Under the pieces are notes generated by a model. The model searched no databases. It was given only the letters and a program-made list of their open reading frames with translations, and was not told where the DNA came from. A program made the translations under genes and the position numbers. From Plazaster borealis (Eukaryota > Echinodermata > Asteroidea > Forcipulatida > Labidiasteridae), in contig CM037467.1 in assembly GCA_021014325.1 (NCBI GenBank), positions 14,843,273 to 14,907,272 on the forward strand: 64,000 bases of DNA, given 5' to 3'. Of this stretch, positions 37,717 to 49,100 are shown in pieces. How positions within the stretch are numbered: position 1 is the stretch's first letter; each line of letters opens with the position of its first letter.

Positions 37717-38277
37717 TTGAAAGGGACAAAAAAAGCAATTTGTAATAATTGCTGTCCCTTGGATCGGACGAGTTGGTCTAAAAAAAGCGTTTGTAACCGT
37801 TTGTTATAAAATGCATATGGTTAGAAAGACGTTATAAAAGTAGAATACAATGATCCAAACAAATATGCCTCGAAATTGCGTGGTTTTCCTTTTACTTTGC
37901 GAACTAACACGGTCGGCCATTTTGTGGAGTCAAAATGTTGACTCCACAAAATGGCCGACCGTGTTTGTTCACGATGTAAAAGCCAAACCACGCGATTTCG
38001 AGACATGTTTGTGTGGATCATTGTAATAATAATAATAATAATAATAATAATACACGGCATTTATATAGCGCTCTAACAACCAGAGGAAGTATCACAACGC
38101 TTTACAAACAATTAAATAAACAACAATCAAAAAGAGGAACATAATTATAAATAATTATTGTATTCTACTTTTAAAACATCTTTCTAACCATATGCATTTT
38201 ATAACACACGGTTACAAATGCTTTTTATAGACCAACTCGCCCGATCCAAGGCAACTTGTCCCTTTAATTTGCAGTTG
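37717..38277. mobile_element. large foldback element interrupted by a SINE
   Basis: The left arm 37717-37935 and right arm 37939-38277 are inverse copies centred at about 37937 (TGTGGAGTCAA then TTGACTCCACA). Arm features include CTTGGATCGGACGAGTTGGT, ATAAAATGCATATGGTTAGA and ACACGGTCGGCCATTTTGTG and their inverses. The right arm is longer because a ~130-bp SINE fragment sits within it at 38026-38155. Non-coding. Confidence 0.88.
38026..38155 (-). mobile_element. truncated SINE family 1 nested in the foldback arm
   Basis: It begins with an (AAT)n tail, then ATTTATATAGCGCTCTAACA and a truncated body, and lacks the tRNA head. The flanking ATTGTA (before 38026 and ending ~38162) is a target-site duplication; removing one copy plus the SINE restores the pairing partner of the left arm (ATACAATGATCC). 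Confidence 0.8.
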
Positions 38278-39103
38278 CTTAATTCTTGGCAAGTTCAATT
38301 TGTTATAAATTGGGGGGGTTTTTAAATTTAATTTAGTCAGCTGACATCACTTCAGTCTTTTGACTTTAAATTTAAAGAACATAGATGATCAGTGATTACA
38401 ATTAAACTTGCCAATTGTTGTTCTTTTTTAATTTTAATATATATATCAATCAACATGTAAACTTAATGAAACCCAAAGAACTTACATTTGATAGGTGTGA
38501 ATGGGATTTGGGCCTCTAAACGACCATTGGGGTAGGTTTTGGACAAGACAATTACACTGGGTATTACATGTGTGTGCAATGTGCACTTTAAATAAAATTG
38601 TTGCATTATCAAACTTTATTTATCTCCTGCGTTTTAATTACCTTGTTTTGAACAACCCTTTGCACAAATATTCAACACACTAGAAATAACACTGGCGGCA
38701 TATTGGTAAATATGGCGTCAACTGCTCTACAGAACAGCACTTCTTATATTGAGAAACTATGTGTTGTAGTTTCAGCTAATTTATCATCTTTCCTAACACA
38801 ATGGACTGTGCAAGTCTTGTGTTCTTCCAACCTTGCACTTTGGAAATGTGCATGACTTTGATTCCTTTACACACTAAACCAATGTACGTTAGAACCCCAA
38901 GAATATGCCCAAGATTTTATTAAGAGTGCATTAAGAATTGTCTAAGTCCTTCTAACACAAGACTTAAATCTAATGTAAGAAAGAATTTAATTGTAAAATA
39001 CAGTATGATCTCCTTAACCAATCAGGTAATCATTAAAAGACAAAGGAAATCTTACAAAAATAGCCATGGCTGCAAATAAAGATCATTTATCAATTATTTA
39101 TCA
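38278..39103. other. intergenic, nothing recognised
   Basis: No exon or element was seen. Confidence 0.4.
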
Positions 39104-39263
39104 GGGAAAAAAAGAGTGACGACAAGGTCTTTAACTGCCATTTAAAACCGGCAGGGTTGTGGCTGTGTGATAAAGTACAAAGCTGAAGGCAAGGTCCTTT
39201 ATCACACAGCTAAGACCCTGCATGGGCCGTTTAAAACCGAGTCACTACTCTTTTATCCCATTC
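39104..39263. mobile_element. foldback element, ~160 bp
   Basis: Inverted arms: GGGAAAAAAAGAGTGAC against GTCACTACTCTTTTATCCC at the ends, and GGCTGTGTGATAAAG against CTTTATCACACAGC inside. Non-coding, near the 3' end of the reductase gene. Confidence 0.75.
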
Positions 39264-39597
39264 AAAAATACCCTTTTTGAGGAAAGCGTAAAAATCAAGG
39301 AAAATTGTAATATTGAACTTGTCTTCCCCTAAAGGCCACCTCGCCATGGGTCAAATTGCATGCAACACTCAACGGTTGGGTATATACGCAATGCTAAAAA
39401 AAATTACATTTACGTATGTATTGATCGCATTATGCGTCATTAGCACCCGCATTTAAGCACCCGCTTGCACGCCAACACACTCCGAGCTCCAGCTTTGTCT
39501 TTATCACCCATCTAATGGTCATGTGACCACCTGTCATCCAATAGGACTGCCTGAACTGTCTGGGGTATTTATTAATTGGATTTAAATCAACTTTGGT

Positions 39598-39603
39598 ATT
39601 TAT
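39598..39603 (-). terminator. candidate poly(A) signal of the reductase gene
   Basis: A minus-strand AATAAA lies roughly 100 bp beyond the stop codon at 39707-39709; position is approximate to a few bases. The close spacing is typical, but the hexamer is frequent in AT-rich DNA. Confidence 0.35.
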
Positions 39604-39706
39604 TCTAATCACCACAAAAGCCATTCAATTCAAATATTTTGAGTTCCTGTCATCTTGATTTCCAGTGAGTTGTTTCATAACTCACAAGCTTATCCTTAAG
39701 TAAAAA

Positions 39707-42700
39707 TTAATTTGCCTTCTCTAACTTCTTTAACTTATCCCAGTATTTCTTCACCTCAGTTCCTTCCCAGTGACGCGTTTCCAAGGGGCAGAAGAACCTG
39801 TCAAAAAAATTAATACAAGTTTTAAAAGATTATTATTTTGCATTTTTATTTTGTAGTATTGTTACTTTTATTAATGTATATATTTATTTCTTATTTTAGT
39901 TATTTCTTCTTCTTCTTCTTCTTGCTTTTTTTTGGGGGGGGGGGGTGGGGAGGGGTTGTTAAAAGGAACATTCTTATTGGTTGAGTCATATGATATGCTT
40001 TGATTACTGAACAAATAGAATGAACCTAATAATGTTTAACCACTTCATGTCAGTAAACCGAAAACTTTTCCGTGCCCGTCCGCGGTATTACTTTTTGGAC
40101 TTTGTCAAGTCATCGTTTTCCTTGTTGCCACAATGAAAGCCTGACTTGACAAAGGAAAGGCAGAAAAGGTTCTTATAATAAACACAACATTTGTGGTTCT
40201 CTTGTGAGAAAAATATGAGAATGCACTCATGAATCGCAAAAACTTGGCCATAAGCCACGGCTGATAATCTGCCATGGTATGCTGGAATCTCGGAATGCAC
40301 GGACTTACCACCCATTGAGCTGAATACAATGATAAACAATGGTGGCAACCTGTCCACTCTTGTATGCAACATTTGTATAACAAAGGGAACAAAGGTCTGG
40401 CATTGGGGAAACATAAAAAACCCCAGGAAAAGGGATATTACAAGCATTGTTTTCTGGTACCTTCTGTCCCTCTTTGCATAGGTGAAACAAAGCGTAGGAC
40501 GGTAGGTGCATGCCTGTGCAGGCTACACAATGGAATGTCCAAGTGGATATGCACGTCAGCCGTCCGACTGATTTGAAAAAATTGAGGGCGCTCCGAAGTC
40601 TCAACGGGCATTAAGAAACATAGGCCAGTCCAGAAAAATTTGGTGTGTTTACACGTCATCCGACATGAAGTGGTTTAAAGGCATCGTACACGTTTGGTAA
40701 TTACTCAAAATATATATTAGCATAAAAACTGACTTGGTAACCAGCAACAGAGAGCTGTTGATAGTATAAAACATTGTGAGAAACGACTCCCTCTGAAGTA
40801 ACGTAGTTTTTGAGAAAGAGGTAATTTCTCACTAAAATAATAAAAACTTCTTGCAAGAAGTTTTTATTATTCTACCTGAAAGCACACAAATTTGTACAAC
40901 AAGGGTGTTTTTTCTTTCATCATTCTCTTGCAACTTCGATGACCAATTGAGCCCAAATTTTCACAGGCTTGTTATTTTATGCATATGTTGGGACACACCA
41001 AGTGAGAACACTGGTCTTTGACAATTTCCAAACGTGTACGATGCCTTTAAGATTGAAGCATTTGGAAAAAAATGAGACATCTGTAAATTTAAGAATTGAA
41101 ACAAGTTTGTACCTTTCAATTACATAATCCATAGCCTCTTGCTCTGTCTCTGTCAACGATTCATTAAGGAGTTGCAAATTAACATCAACAATCTCTTCAG
41201 AATCCATGCCAATCACTGTAATGTCTGCTTTATTCTGGGACAGAGAATAATTCAGAGCCAACCTAGATATATTAATATCTTTGGATTGGCAATAGAGGGC
41301 AGCATTCTGGCAAGCGGTTCTGATGGATGAAGAAGCTGGATGCCAGGATTCAGGGCCTCTATTGCTTAGTAACCCCATACCAATAGGAGCTGCATTGATT
41401 ACGCCAACATTTTTCTCCTGGAATCACAAATAAAACAATTCAAGTAAGGCACTAGATAAGTCTACACTTTAAGAAAAACCAAACAGAGTTTTCTTTTATT
41501 TATTCCTGTATTCATTTATCATTACAAGTAACTTCACAAGCATGCCTTTGTTAGAAACACAATTTTCTTTTATATTTTCGTAAAAAAACATGTAACCTTT
41601 CTAAATTTGTGCAAATAACTTTTTAAATCCTTTCATCAAATCACGGGTAATGCCTCTTTGTTCCACTACTATGTCTTATACCTGCATACCAAGATTTCTT
41701 ACCTTTAAATATGGCAGTAGCTCAAGTAACGATGTATCAAGCATGGTAAGGCGACAATAACTCAGGGCAGTGTCAATGTGAACAGAAGTTCTTTCCAAAA
41801 CATTTCTGTAAATATCCATGGGGTACCCTGTGATCCCGATGAATCTCGTCTTGCCAGCTTTCTTCACCTTCTCCAAGGCTGGTAGGCACTCGTTTAGAAC
41901 AATATCAATACTTGGAGCAAACTCAATATCATGCACCTGTGAAAATCAATCCCAACAAGGGGAATCAATTTTATGTCTACACCCAAGCATACAAGATAAG
42001 AATACAAACATTTTAACCCGCAAATTCTTCTTTGCTTATTGACAAGAAACAACCGTTTTTCTTTTCAAAAGATGTTTGTATGATAAATTTCTGCCAATCA
42101 AAGTTATACTTTATAATTTATTTACCTGTATAATATCTACATAGTCTAAGCCCAGTAGACTCAAACTCTCATCCACGCTTTGCAACGTTTTCTCTGCTGA
42201 AAAGTCAAACATATCTTGAACTTTTGGCAAGTAACGCCCCACCTTAGTAGCAATGTAGTATGCCTCACGAGGAATATCCTTCAGAACCTAAAAGAGAATG
42301 TGATGAAGAGGAATTGGATACAGTATGGACACCACTTTGCTCATCAACCTTGTGTGGAAGATTGTGACATTAGTACAAGCAACATTGGAATATCCAAGCA
42401 GATTGATAAGTACATCATAGTTGTAGTCCAGTGCTGTTAATCCACCCCTACCCTAAAGTACCTACTGACAGTGTTGAAGTACTCCTACTTGGGTATTTCT
42501 CGAGTACCATTTTAATGGTACTTGTACTCATGCGGCTAGCAAAGTAGTCAAACTCAAAGTCTATTCTCAATAATTGACTGAAAATTAAGCTGTGCAAATG
42601 TACTTCGACTCATGTTAGATGCTATGATTAAACTACAGTTGTTTAAATCGTGTTGCTCTAATGTAAGTTTGTTGCCATTGCTACAGAAGAATAAAGAACT

Positions 42701-45543
42701 GAAAAAAGTACAATTAAAGTACAATTGATGTTTTTTAAAAGATAGTTATAAGCACTCGTTGTCATACAGAAAGTGGTAAAAAAAAACCATAAATGAGTTG
42801 ATTCCTCATTCTGCAGTATTTTTCTTTATGAAGTACTTGTACTTGGAGATCCAAGTACTTGGTACTCAGTTGTTGGTCTTGGTACTTGAATATCACAATT
42901 CTTGGTACTCAGCAGGCCGCAACCAGGAATTATTTTGTTGGGGGGCAAATATGAAAGCGTCGCAGGGGGGGAGTCTGGAAATTTGGAAATTTGTTGAATA
43001 TGAAGGCCAAATTCAAGCCATTTAGTGCACCATTTTGCGCTTATTTTTTGTTTGCGCATCATTTTTTGAACATTTTGTTTGGCGGACTTTTAATTTTATT
43101 TTTGCGGGCCCAAGTACTTATACTCGAGTCTACTCAGCCATCCTAGTACTCGGCAGTATTTGATGCTCGACTGAAAAGTACTTGACTACAACACTGTATA
43201 TTGATCCCCACGCTGCGGTGATAACTCACCATAACATTTATGAACTAATTTTACTTCTGCTCATTAAAGAAATTATACAGGATTTGTATTTGTAAGGACA
43301 AAAAAACAACATCGTTTAAGATTAGTCTGAAAGCTTACTGATGATTAAGTTCATACTAGAACCATTTTTCAGTGAAATATTTTCCTCTAAAATGAAGTCA
43401 TATTCGAGAAAACTGTGACTGAAAACCTTAAAAAACGCAACAGCTGATTTCGGTTGTTACAACCAAAATTAAGGACAAGCCCGAATTTTCATAGGTTTGT
43501 TATTTCATGTATATGGTTGATCACACCAACCATGAACACTGTCTGTGACTATTTTGTCAGCTCTACCAATCCTGTAAAATACATTTAACTTCTACCCACC
43601 TTTCCAAGCACAGTTTCTGATACACGATTCCCATACCACGGTGCAGTGTCAATGTAGTTAATACCACTTTTCAGAGCCTTGTTTATAACACTGACAGAAA
43701 TTTCTAGAGACACTGTATTCAAAGTTTTTCCAAAAGGTGTACCACCTGCGTTTGAAAGATAAAAACATAAACCATCAACAACCCAACTTTCATATTTTAC
43801 CTTTTTAACCAACAGTTCTCAGGACATTCGATGGTTTAATAGCATGATCTGAGTTTTAGAACTTACATTTGAAAATATGGGATTTGAGGCATTGCATGGT
43901 GAGGTATCAATGTATATTTGGTTTGCGGTAACACCACGTGTATATCTACTTTGCTATGTCCATTTTGTTCTTTGAGAACTGTCTTGCTATGTATTCTACT
44001 GCCGCAGAGTAGATTTCAGAATTTGGGAGACTATTCTACTGTCGCAGAGTAGATTTCGGAATTCGGGAGACTACCAAGTTCTGAAAAGAACTATCCTGTT
44101 TCTTAACTACTACTTGGGCGGAAGGTAGAAATTCAGTCGGGACTACTACTTTCGCTTAATGGATCGGGTGGACTTCTCGTTAATAACTTCACTGCCGTGG
44201 TGTGAGTTCTTAATTGGTCTCACCGTTTCGACTAGCTTGCTCTTGTCATCGTCTGGAGAAATTACATACTTTACATATAAAGGCACACAACTTTGTAATT
44301 AAAAACAAAAAAAAACCAAGAGAACACAGCTAAACACACATAACTTTGAACAGTGTTTTTCAGTTTTCTATGACACTAAAAGTAAAGAAAAATTAGGAAA
44401 TCAGCAGATCAGCTAAAAAGTTGCATATAGGCATAAAAGTGTCCCTTTAAATGTCTCGTACCCAATCCAATGACAGAAACTTCCATCCCAGTATTTCCTA
44501 GTTGGTTATACTGCATCCGCTTCACAGCATCTTTGTTGTGGAACCCAGGGATATAAGTACCTGGTAACCTACAAACATAGACAATTACAATAGTGAATAT
44601 GGATACCAGGGACAAAGTACCTGGTAACCTACAAACATAGACAATTACAATAGTGAATATGGATACCAGTGACATAAGTACCTGGTAACCTACAAACATA
44701 GACAATTACAATAGTGAATATGGATACCAGTGACATAAGTACCTGGTAACCTACAAACATAGACAATTACAATAGTGAATATGGATACCAGTGACATAAG
44801 TACCTGGTAACCTACAAACATAGACAATTACAATAGTGAATATGGATACCAGTGACATAAGTACCTGGTAACCTACAAACATAGACAATTACAATAGTGA
44901 ATATGGATACCAGTGACATAAGTACCTGGTAACCTACAAACATAGACAATTACAATAGTGAATATGGATACCAGTGACATAAGTACCTGGTAACCTACAA
45001 ACATAGACAATTACAATAGTGAATATGGATACCAGGGACAAAGTACCTGGTAACCTACAAACATAGACAATTACAATAGTGAATATGGATACCAGGGACA
45101 AAGTACCTGGGAACCTACAAACATAGACAATTACAATAGTGAATGTGGATACCAGGGACAAAGTACCTGGTAACCTACAAACATAGACAATTACAATAGT
45201 GAATATGGATACCAGGGACAAAGTACCTGGTAACCTACAAACATAGACAATTATAATAGTGAATATGGATACCAGGGACATAAGTCACTGGTAACCTACA
45301 AACATAGACAATTACAATAGTGAATATGGATACCAGGGACATAAGTCACTGGTAACCTACAGGTAAGCTGTAGCCGCGGCTTTATATTGTAATAAAGTGT
45401 CCCTTAAAGTGCTCCTGCATGGTATTAACAGAGAAAACTAATGGTCTCCCATTTATTAAAAATAAATTCAAAATGATACCTTGCACATTCTGAAGTATTC
45501 ATTTCTCCTTCCATGGTTACTTTCTCTCCTTTACAACTTTTCT
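39707..45543 (-). CDS. aldo-keto reductase, L-galactose-dehydrogenase-like (possibly the C-terminal half of a fusion)
   Basis: NAD(P)H-dependent (beta/alpha)8-barrel oxidoreductase. Exons: 45543-45480 (ATG at 45514-45512), 44568-44462, 43745-43600, 42287-42126, 41936-41703, 41417-41113 and 39797-39707; all GT-AG and in phase, 359 aa from this ATG. The AKR tetrad is complete: D80 and Y85 in NYIDTAPWYGNRVSE, K111 in YIATKVGRY, H152 in DIIQVHDIEF. The barrel start MQYNQLGNTGMEVSVIGLGT and C-terminal HWEGTEVKKYWDKL are, as I recall, typical of invertebrate L-galactose-dehydrogenase-like AKRs, which act on sugars; the substrate here is unknown. The ATG has a strong context (ACC ATG G). However, the 29 bases before it in the same exon are open and in phase with the last exon of the upstream nucleotidyltransferase, so a fused protein is possible. 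The acceptor of the second exon is embedded in a 14-copy minisatellite. Confidence 0.88.
39904..39955. repeat. (TTC)n microsatellite followed by a G-tract
   Basis: About seven CTT repeats, then T8, then a run of about 12 G with further GGGG blocks (GTGGGGAGGGG). The G-runs could form a quadruplex on the plus strand. It is in the last intron of the reductase gene. Confidence 0.85.
40034..40678. mobile_element. piggyBac-like non-autonomous element (probable)
   Basis: The left end TTAA then CCACTTCATGTC and the right end GACATGAAGTGG then TTTAA are inverse, with a TTAA target. A solitary matching end, TTAA then CCACTTCACGTC, lies at 51691. The internal open frames show no transposase motif. It abuts the MITE that starts at 40675. 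Confidence 0.5.
40675..41050. mobile_element. MITE, ~375 bp
   Basis: The terminal inverted repeats are nearly perfect: TTAAAGGCATCGTACACGTT against AACGTGTACGATGCCTTTAA, extending some bases inward. It is nearly identical to 15236-15610 and carries the same central AAAACTTCTTGCAAGAAGTTTT palindrome. It is in the last intron of the reductase gene. Confidence 0.9.
42469..43196. mobile_element. hAT-like non-autonomous element (possible)
   Basis: Inverted ends CAGTGTTGAAGTACT-like and AAGTACTTGACTACAACACTG, with many internal AGTACT/CTCGAGTA motifs. CAGTGTTG termini recall hAT elements. No 8-bp target duplication was found, and no transposase is encoded. It lies in a reductase intron. Confidence 0.45.
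43885..44260. repeat. dispersed repeat, copy 2, with internal direct repeat
   Basis: It shares GCATGGTGAGGTAT and TTTGCGGTAACACCACGTG with 31313-31480. A ~53-bp direct repeat (ATTCTACTGCCGCAGAGTAG then ATTTCAGAATTTGGGAGAC) occurs twice at about 43991-44084. Class unknown. Confidence 0.45.
44561..45362. repeat. 14-copy 60-61 bp minisatellite across a splice acceptor
   Basis: The unit contains CTGGTAACCTACAAACATAG, then ACAATTACAATAGTGAATAT, then GGATACCAG and an ACATAAGTAC-like end. Copies start near 44561, 44621, 44682, 44743, 44804, 44865, 44926, 44987, 45047, 45107, 45167, 45227, 45287 and 45349. On the minus strand each unit has TATGTTTGTAG then GTTACCAG, the exact acceptor and exon start used at 44568. 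Regular spacing and absence of unique spacers exclude a CRISPR array. Confidence 0.95.
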
Positions 45544-46111
45544 CTGTAAATAGAAAAAAATATTTGTACATGTTATAAATTGATGCGAAAATAGAATTAG
45601 CTGTAGTAAACTACTAGTGCTTACCAACCAAAAGGACCCATGGTACAAATGTATAATAAAATACTTAATGGCCTGATGTTTTAACCCCAGCAGAGTCTTT
45701 CTCAAAGGCTAAATGACAACACAAGAAACAACACACATAAACTGGCATAAACAGAGAAATTATCACGTAACACGTTTGTTCATTTTATTGACTCTTAATT
45801 ATCCAAAAGAGTCTTAAAGAGAAATTTCATGAATGCATCATAATCCAGCTCATCACTCAAAACACCTGTCTCTATAAATCTATTTGCTTTGATTTATGGC
45901 TCTGCAGTCTTTGAGACTATCAATATTATGCTTCAAACACTGTTGGAATGTGATAGATTCAGGTGATTCAATTATGGAAACCTATCTACATGAAACTTTG
46001 ACGAGATGGTTCAAAGAAAAATACAAACATTGACGAGTGTGAAAACATGAACAAGAACATTATTATCCTGCAAATTAGAACAGATTGATAAAGATTGAGG
46101 ACTTGTCTTAC

Positions 46112-49100
46112 CGTGTTTGTTATGTGATAGAAAGTACTGATGGCAGGGTATATAGGAAGCTAGTGCACCAATATCAAACCTGGCTGATATATTAAAGATG
46201 TAAACTGGAAGTCTGCAAAAATTGTATAATGTTAACAGAAGTAAGAACGATGTTGGCAACGGCCTATCAGGATAAAATCTATCCAGGCAAATTTTGACAT
46301 CCTAAACACAAGCCAAACTAACCACACTACAAAGTCTGTATAAATTTTGCCCCCAAAGAGGAAACTCACCTTGAATACAAGTACTGAATGAAATTTCCTG
46401 TTGCGTCTCTGTCTTTCAATGGCCTGTCCTGAATTATTTGAAATTAAATGTGTTTAACAATCAGCATTTGATACATTCTTGTGTGTCCATATTTCTGTTC
46501 TAGTCCTTACAAAAATAATATCCATAACTAGGAGGGGGAGGTCAGGAGGAAAAATTAAAGTTCAAATGATATAACCTACTTGACATGTCTTAATGTGATA
46601 AGTTACTTAAACAATCAGTGTTTTGGTAATAGGAAAGTTAATCAACTGTTTTTTTCTTTGGCAAATTTAGTTATTTATATGAAGAAAGAAAAAAGATTAT
46701 AGAACATTTCATTTATTGTTAAACAAACATTGGCAAACCTTTTTCTCCTCCAAGAATTTTCGGATGAGTGGAAGACTTTCTCTAGAGAAGATGTAGAAGC
46801 ACGGACACTTAGAAGAAGACAAACAAAAAGATCACAAACATTTCAACTGCTAGAGAATACTTTAAGAATAGAAGACTAAAGGAGAATTACCCAAAACAAC
46901 CTCTTGTAATACCAACTTAAGAACCCAGTTTCATCCAAACCCTACCCAATATAAACCCATATTAACCCACTCAACCTATCTTATCCCAATCACATTCCAA
47001 TGCAACCCACTCCAACACTTATTAAATCACCCACTACTGACTTACTGAATTTCTTGATAAAGTATCTTCTGGCTTGGGCTTCTCAAGAAATGCTGTTACT
47101 CTACAGTCACTATCAGTCTCAAGAATTCCAACTTTCACAGTGTCTTAAAAACAATCAATAAAACTTTCGTGATGTGAATAAACATGTATAAAAGCATTAA
47201 ATTCTTTAAGGTCCACTTGGCTAACATGAACTCAATCTCAAACAGACTTAGTGTTACTCTAGTGTCACACTTGTCACACTTGAGACATCTTTAGGTACAT
47301 CAGAAGACAATTACAACGAGAAGGAAAAAGATAAATAACGTCTCCTGTGGATTTCTTATTTTCATATAATTGTCATAATCAGTACTACATTCATTTATTT
47401 AATTTGGAATAACCAGGGAATGGATTGTAAAGGATTATGGAGGTTAAAGGCTTGATACTTTGTACTTGTAAGACCAAGGCAGTTTTAGGGAAATTATATA
47501 TTTCTGCTGAAACATGTCAAGAGGTAAAAAGGCAATGACAAGGGGCATGAGTGGAGTATAACACCTGTGGTTTGCGTTGATGTTTAAGAAGGTGAGTGAG
47601 CTTAAACCAAATCAAGCACACCTTTTTCTGAACATGGACAAGCAAGAACTAAACTGGCATCAGGTTGTGTCTCCCTACGTCTCTTGAATTCTTGTATGAC
47701 TGTTGACAAATTAAAGTCATCAAAGAAAAGTGTGTCTCTGCAGTATGGAAAAATGGTAAAAGAAATAAAGAAACACTTAATTGAGAGTTAGGTTTACCAG
47801 GGAGAGCTGTATTTACCAATGGTATTGACTTCAGAAAGAAATGAATTGGGTACAAATGACTAGGTGGAGTAGACTTGTGTACACTGAATGCTTTTACTAT
47901 GATACAACTAGTTTAAAATAGATGTTAAACTTGGATATAATAACAAGTTCTTATATAGCGCATTTTACAATAAACGTCTCAATGCGCTTTACATTAGTGC
48001 CCTGGTCATTGGGCCAATAACATTCCTTCAACCTTTCTCAGCTCCCTGGGGAGTATACAACCCTGGGCAACCGTGGCACTCCGAAAGCTTTTTCAAACAC
48101 AATATCAACCTCTACCCTCGCAGGTACCCATTTATACCCCTGGGTGAAGAGAAGCAATTATAGTTAAGTGTCTTGCTCAAGAACACAAGTGCCATGACCG
48201 GGATTCGAACCCACAACCTGATGACTAACCACCAGAACTTGAATTCGATGCTCTTAACAGCTCGGCCACGACACCCTACAATATGCAACTTTTGTGTAAG
48301 CAAAGTTAGTTGGGAATCACTAAAATCTGAAAATGAGTTTTGTTTTAATTTAATAATAACCCCACCATGGTAGAAGAATAAGAGACAATTCCATTTCTTT
48401 TGAAGATGGATGGTTGATACAATTTAAATAATCTTACCCTCCGATGACTATGATGTCGTCTTGATAACCAAGTTGATCCACTGCAAGCTCAATACAAGCA
48501 ATAGCTCCTAAACGTGTCTGAAATATAGCATGAAATCTTTCTGGTGAGTGAAACTAAGTAATGCAAAAGTAATACCTGCTATAAAACATCAAAATAAGAG
48601 CTTTTGTGGTTCTTAGTAAACACAGTGTTCAGGGTTTGCCCTAAACTGTTTCAGTGACTAGCCAGAGGAAACAGTTAGCTTGTCATTTCACTGGTCCATC
48701 ATTTGTTTCACTGGTCCATCGTTTATGGTTCCCTTACAACAATGTGGGACTTGTAATTTGAAGCAATATGAACCATCACTGATTTACATGTGTAGCAGTG
48801 GGAGCTCAATATAAACTAGTCAGCCGGACTAGTTGGACAGAATTTAACTGGCATTTGGCCAGCGGACCACTGTTAAGGGAGAACACTGGTGTATAGACTG
48901 TGTAAGTCTCGCGCGTATCGAAAACGAGACAAAAACCCGAACAAAGACTATATTTTTCAATGAAATCAAATCTTCTTTTAAAATTATTTTTATACAAAAT
49001 TCTTTAAAATAAAAATACCCATAGCAAGTTGTTATAAATAATTTTTTCAATTTTTATAAAATACTAATAATTTGTTAAGGTTAACATTGAAACAAAATTA

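Noticed and set aside
40088..40604. Minus-strand frames and a plus-strand LCIGETKRR-like peptide suggesting a GIY-YIG nuclease
   Set aside because: The match is short, the frame is interrupted, and the region is bounded by inverted ends of a non-autonomous element.
44409..45281. Minus-strand frames with repeated LSLVSIFTIVIVYVCRLPGT-like hydrophobic peptides
   Set aside because: They are read-through of the intronic 60-61 bp minisatellite; the real exon starts at 44568.
44561..45362. Regular direct repeats resembling a CRISPR array
   Set aside because: There are no unique spacers, units are homogeneous along their length, and the setting is a eukaryotic intron.
5975..48277. Functional tRNA genes at the several GGTTCGAATCC boxes
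   Set aside because: They belong to SINE heads with body and tail attached, and the cloverleaf pairing is poor.
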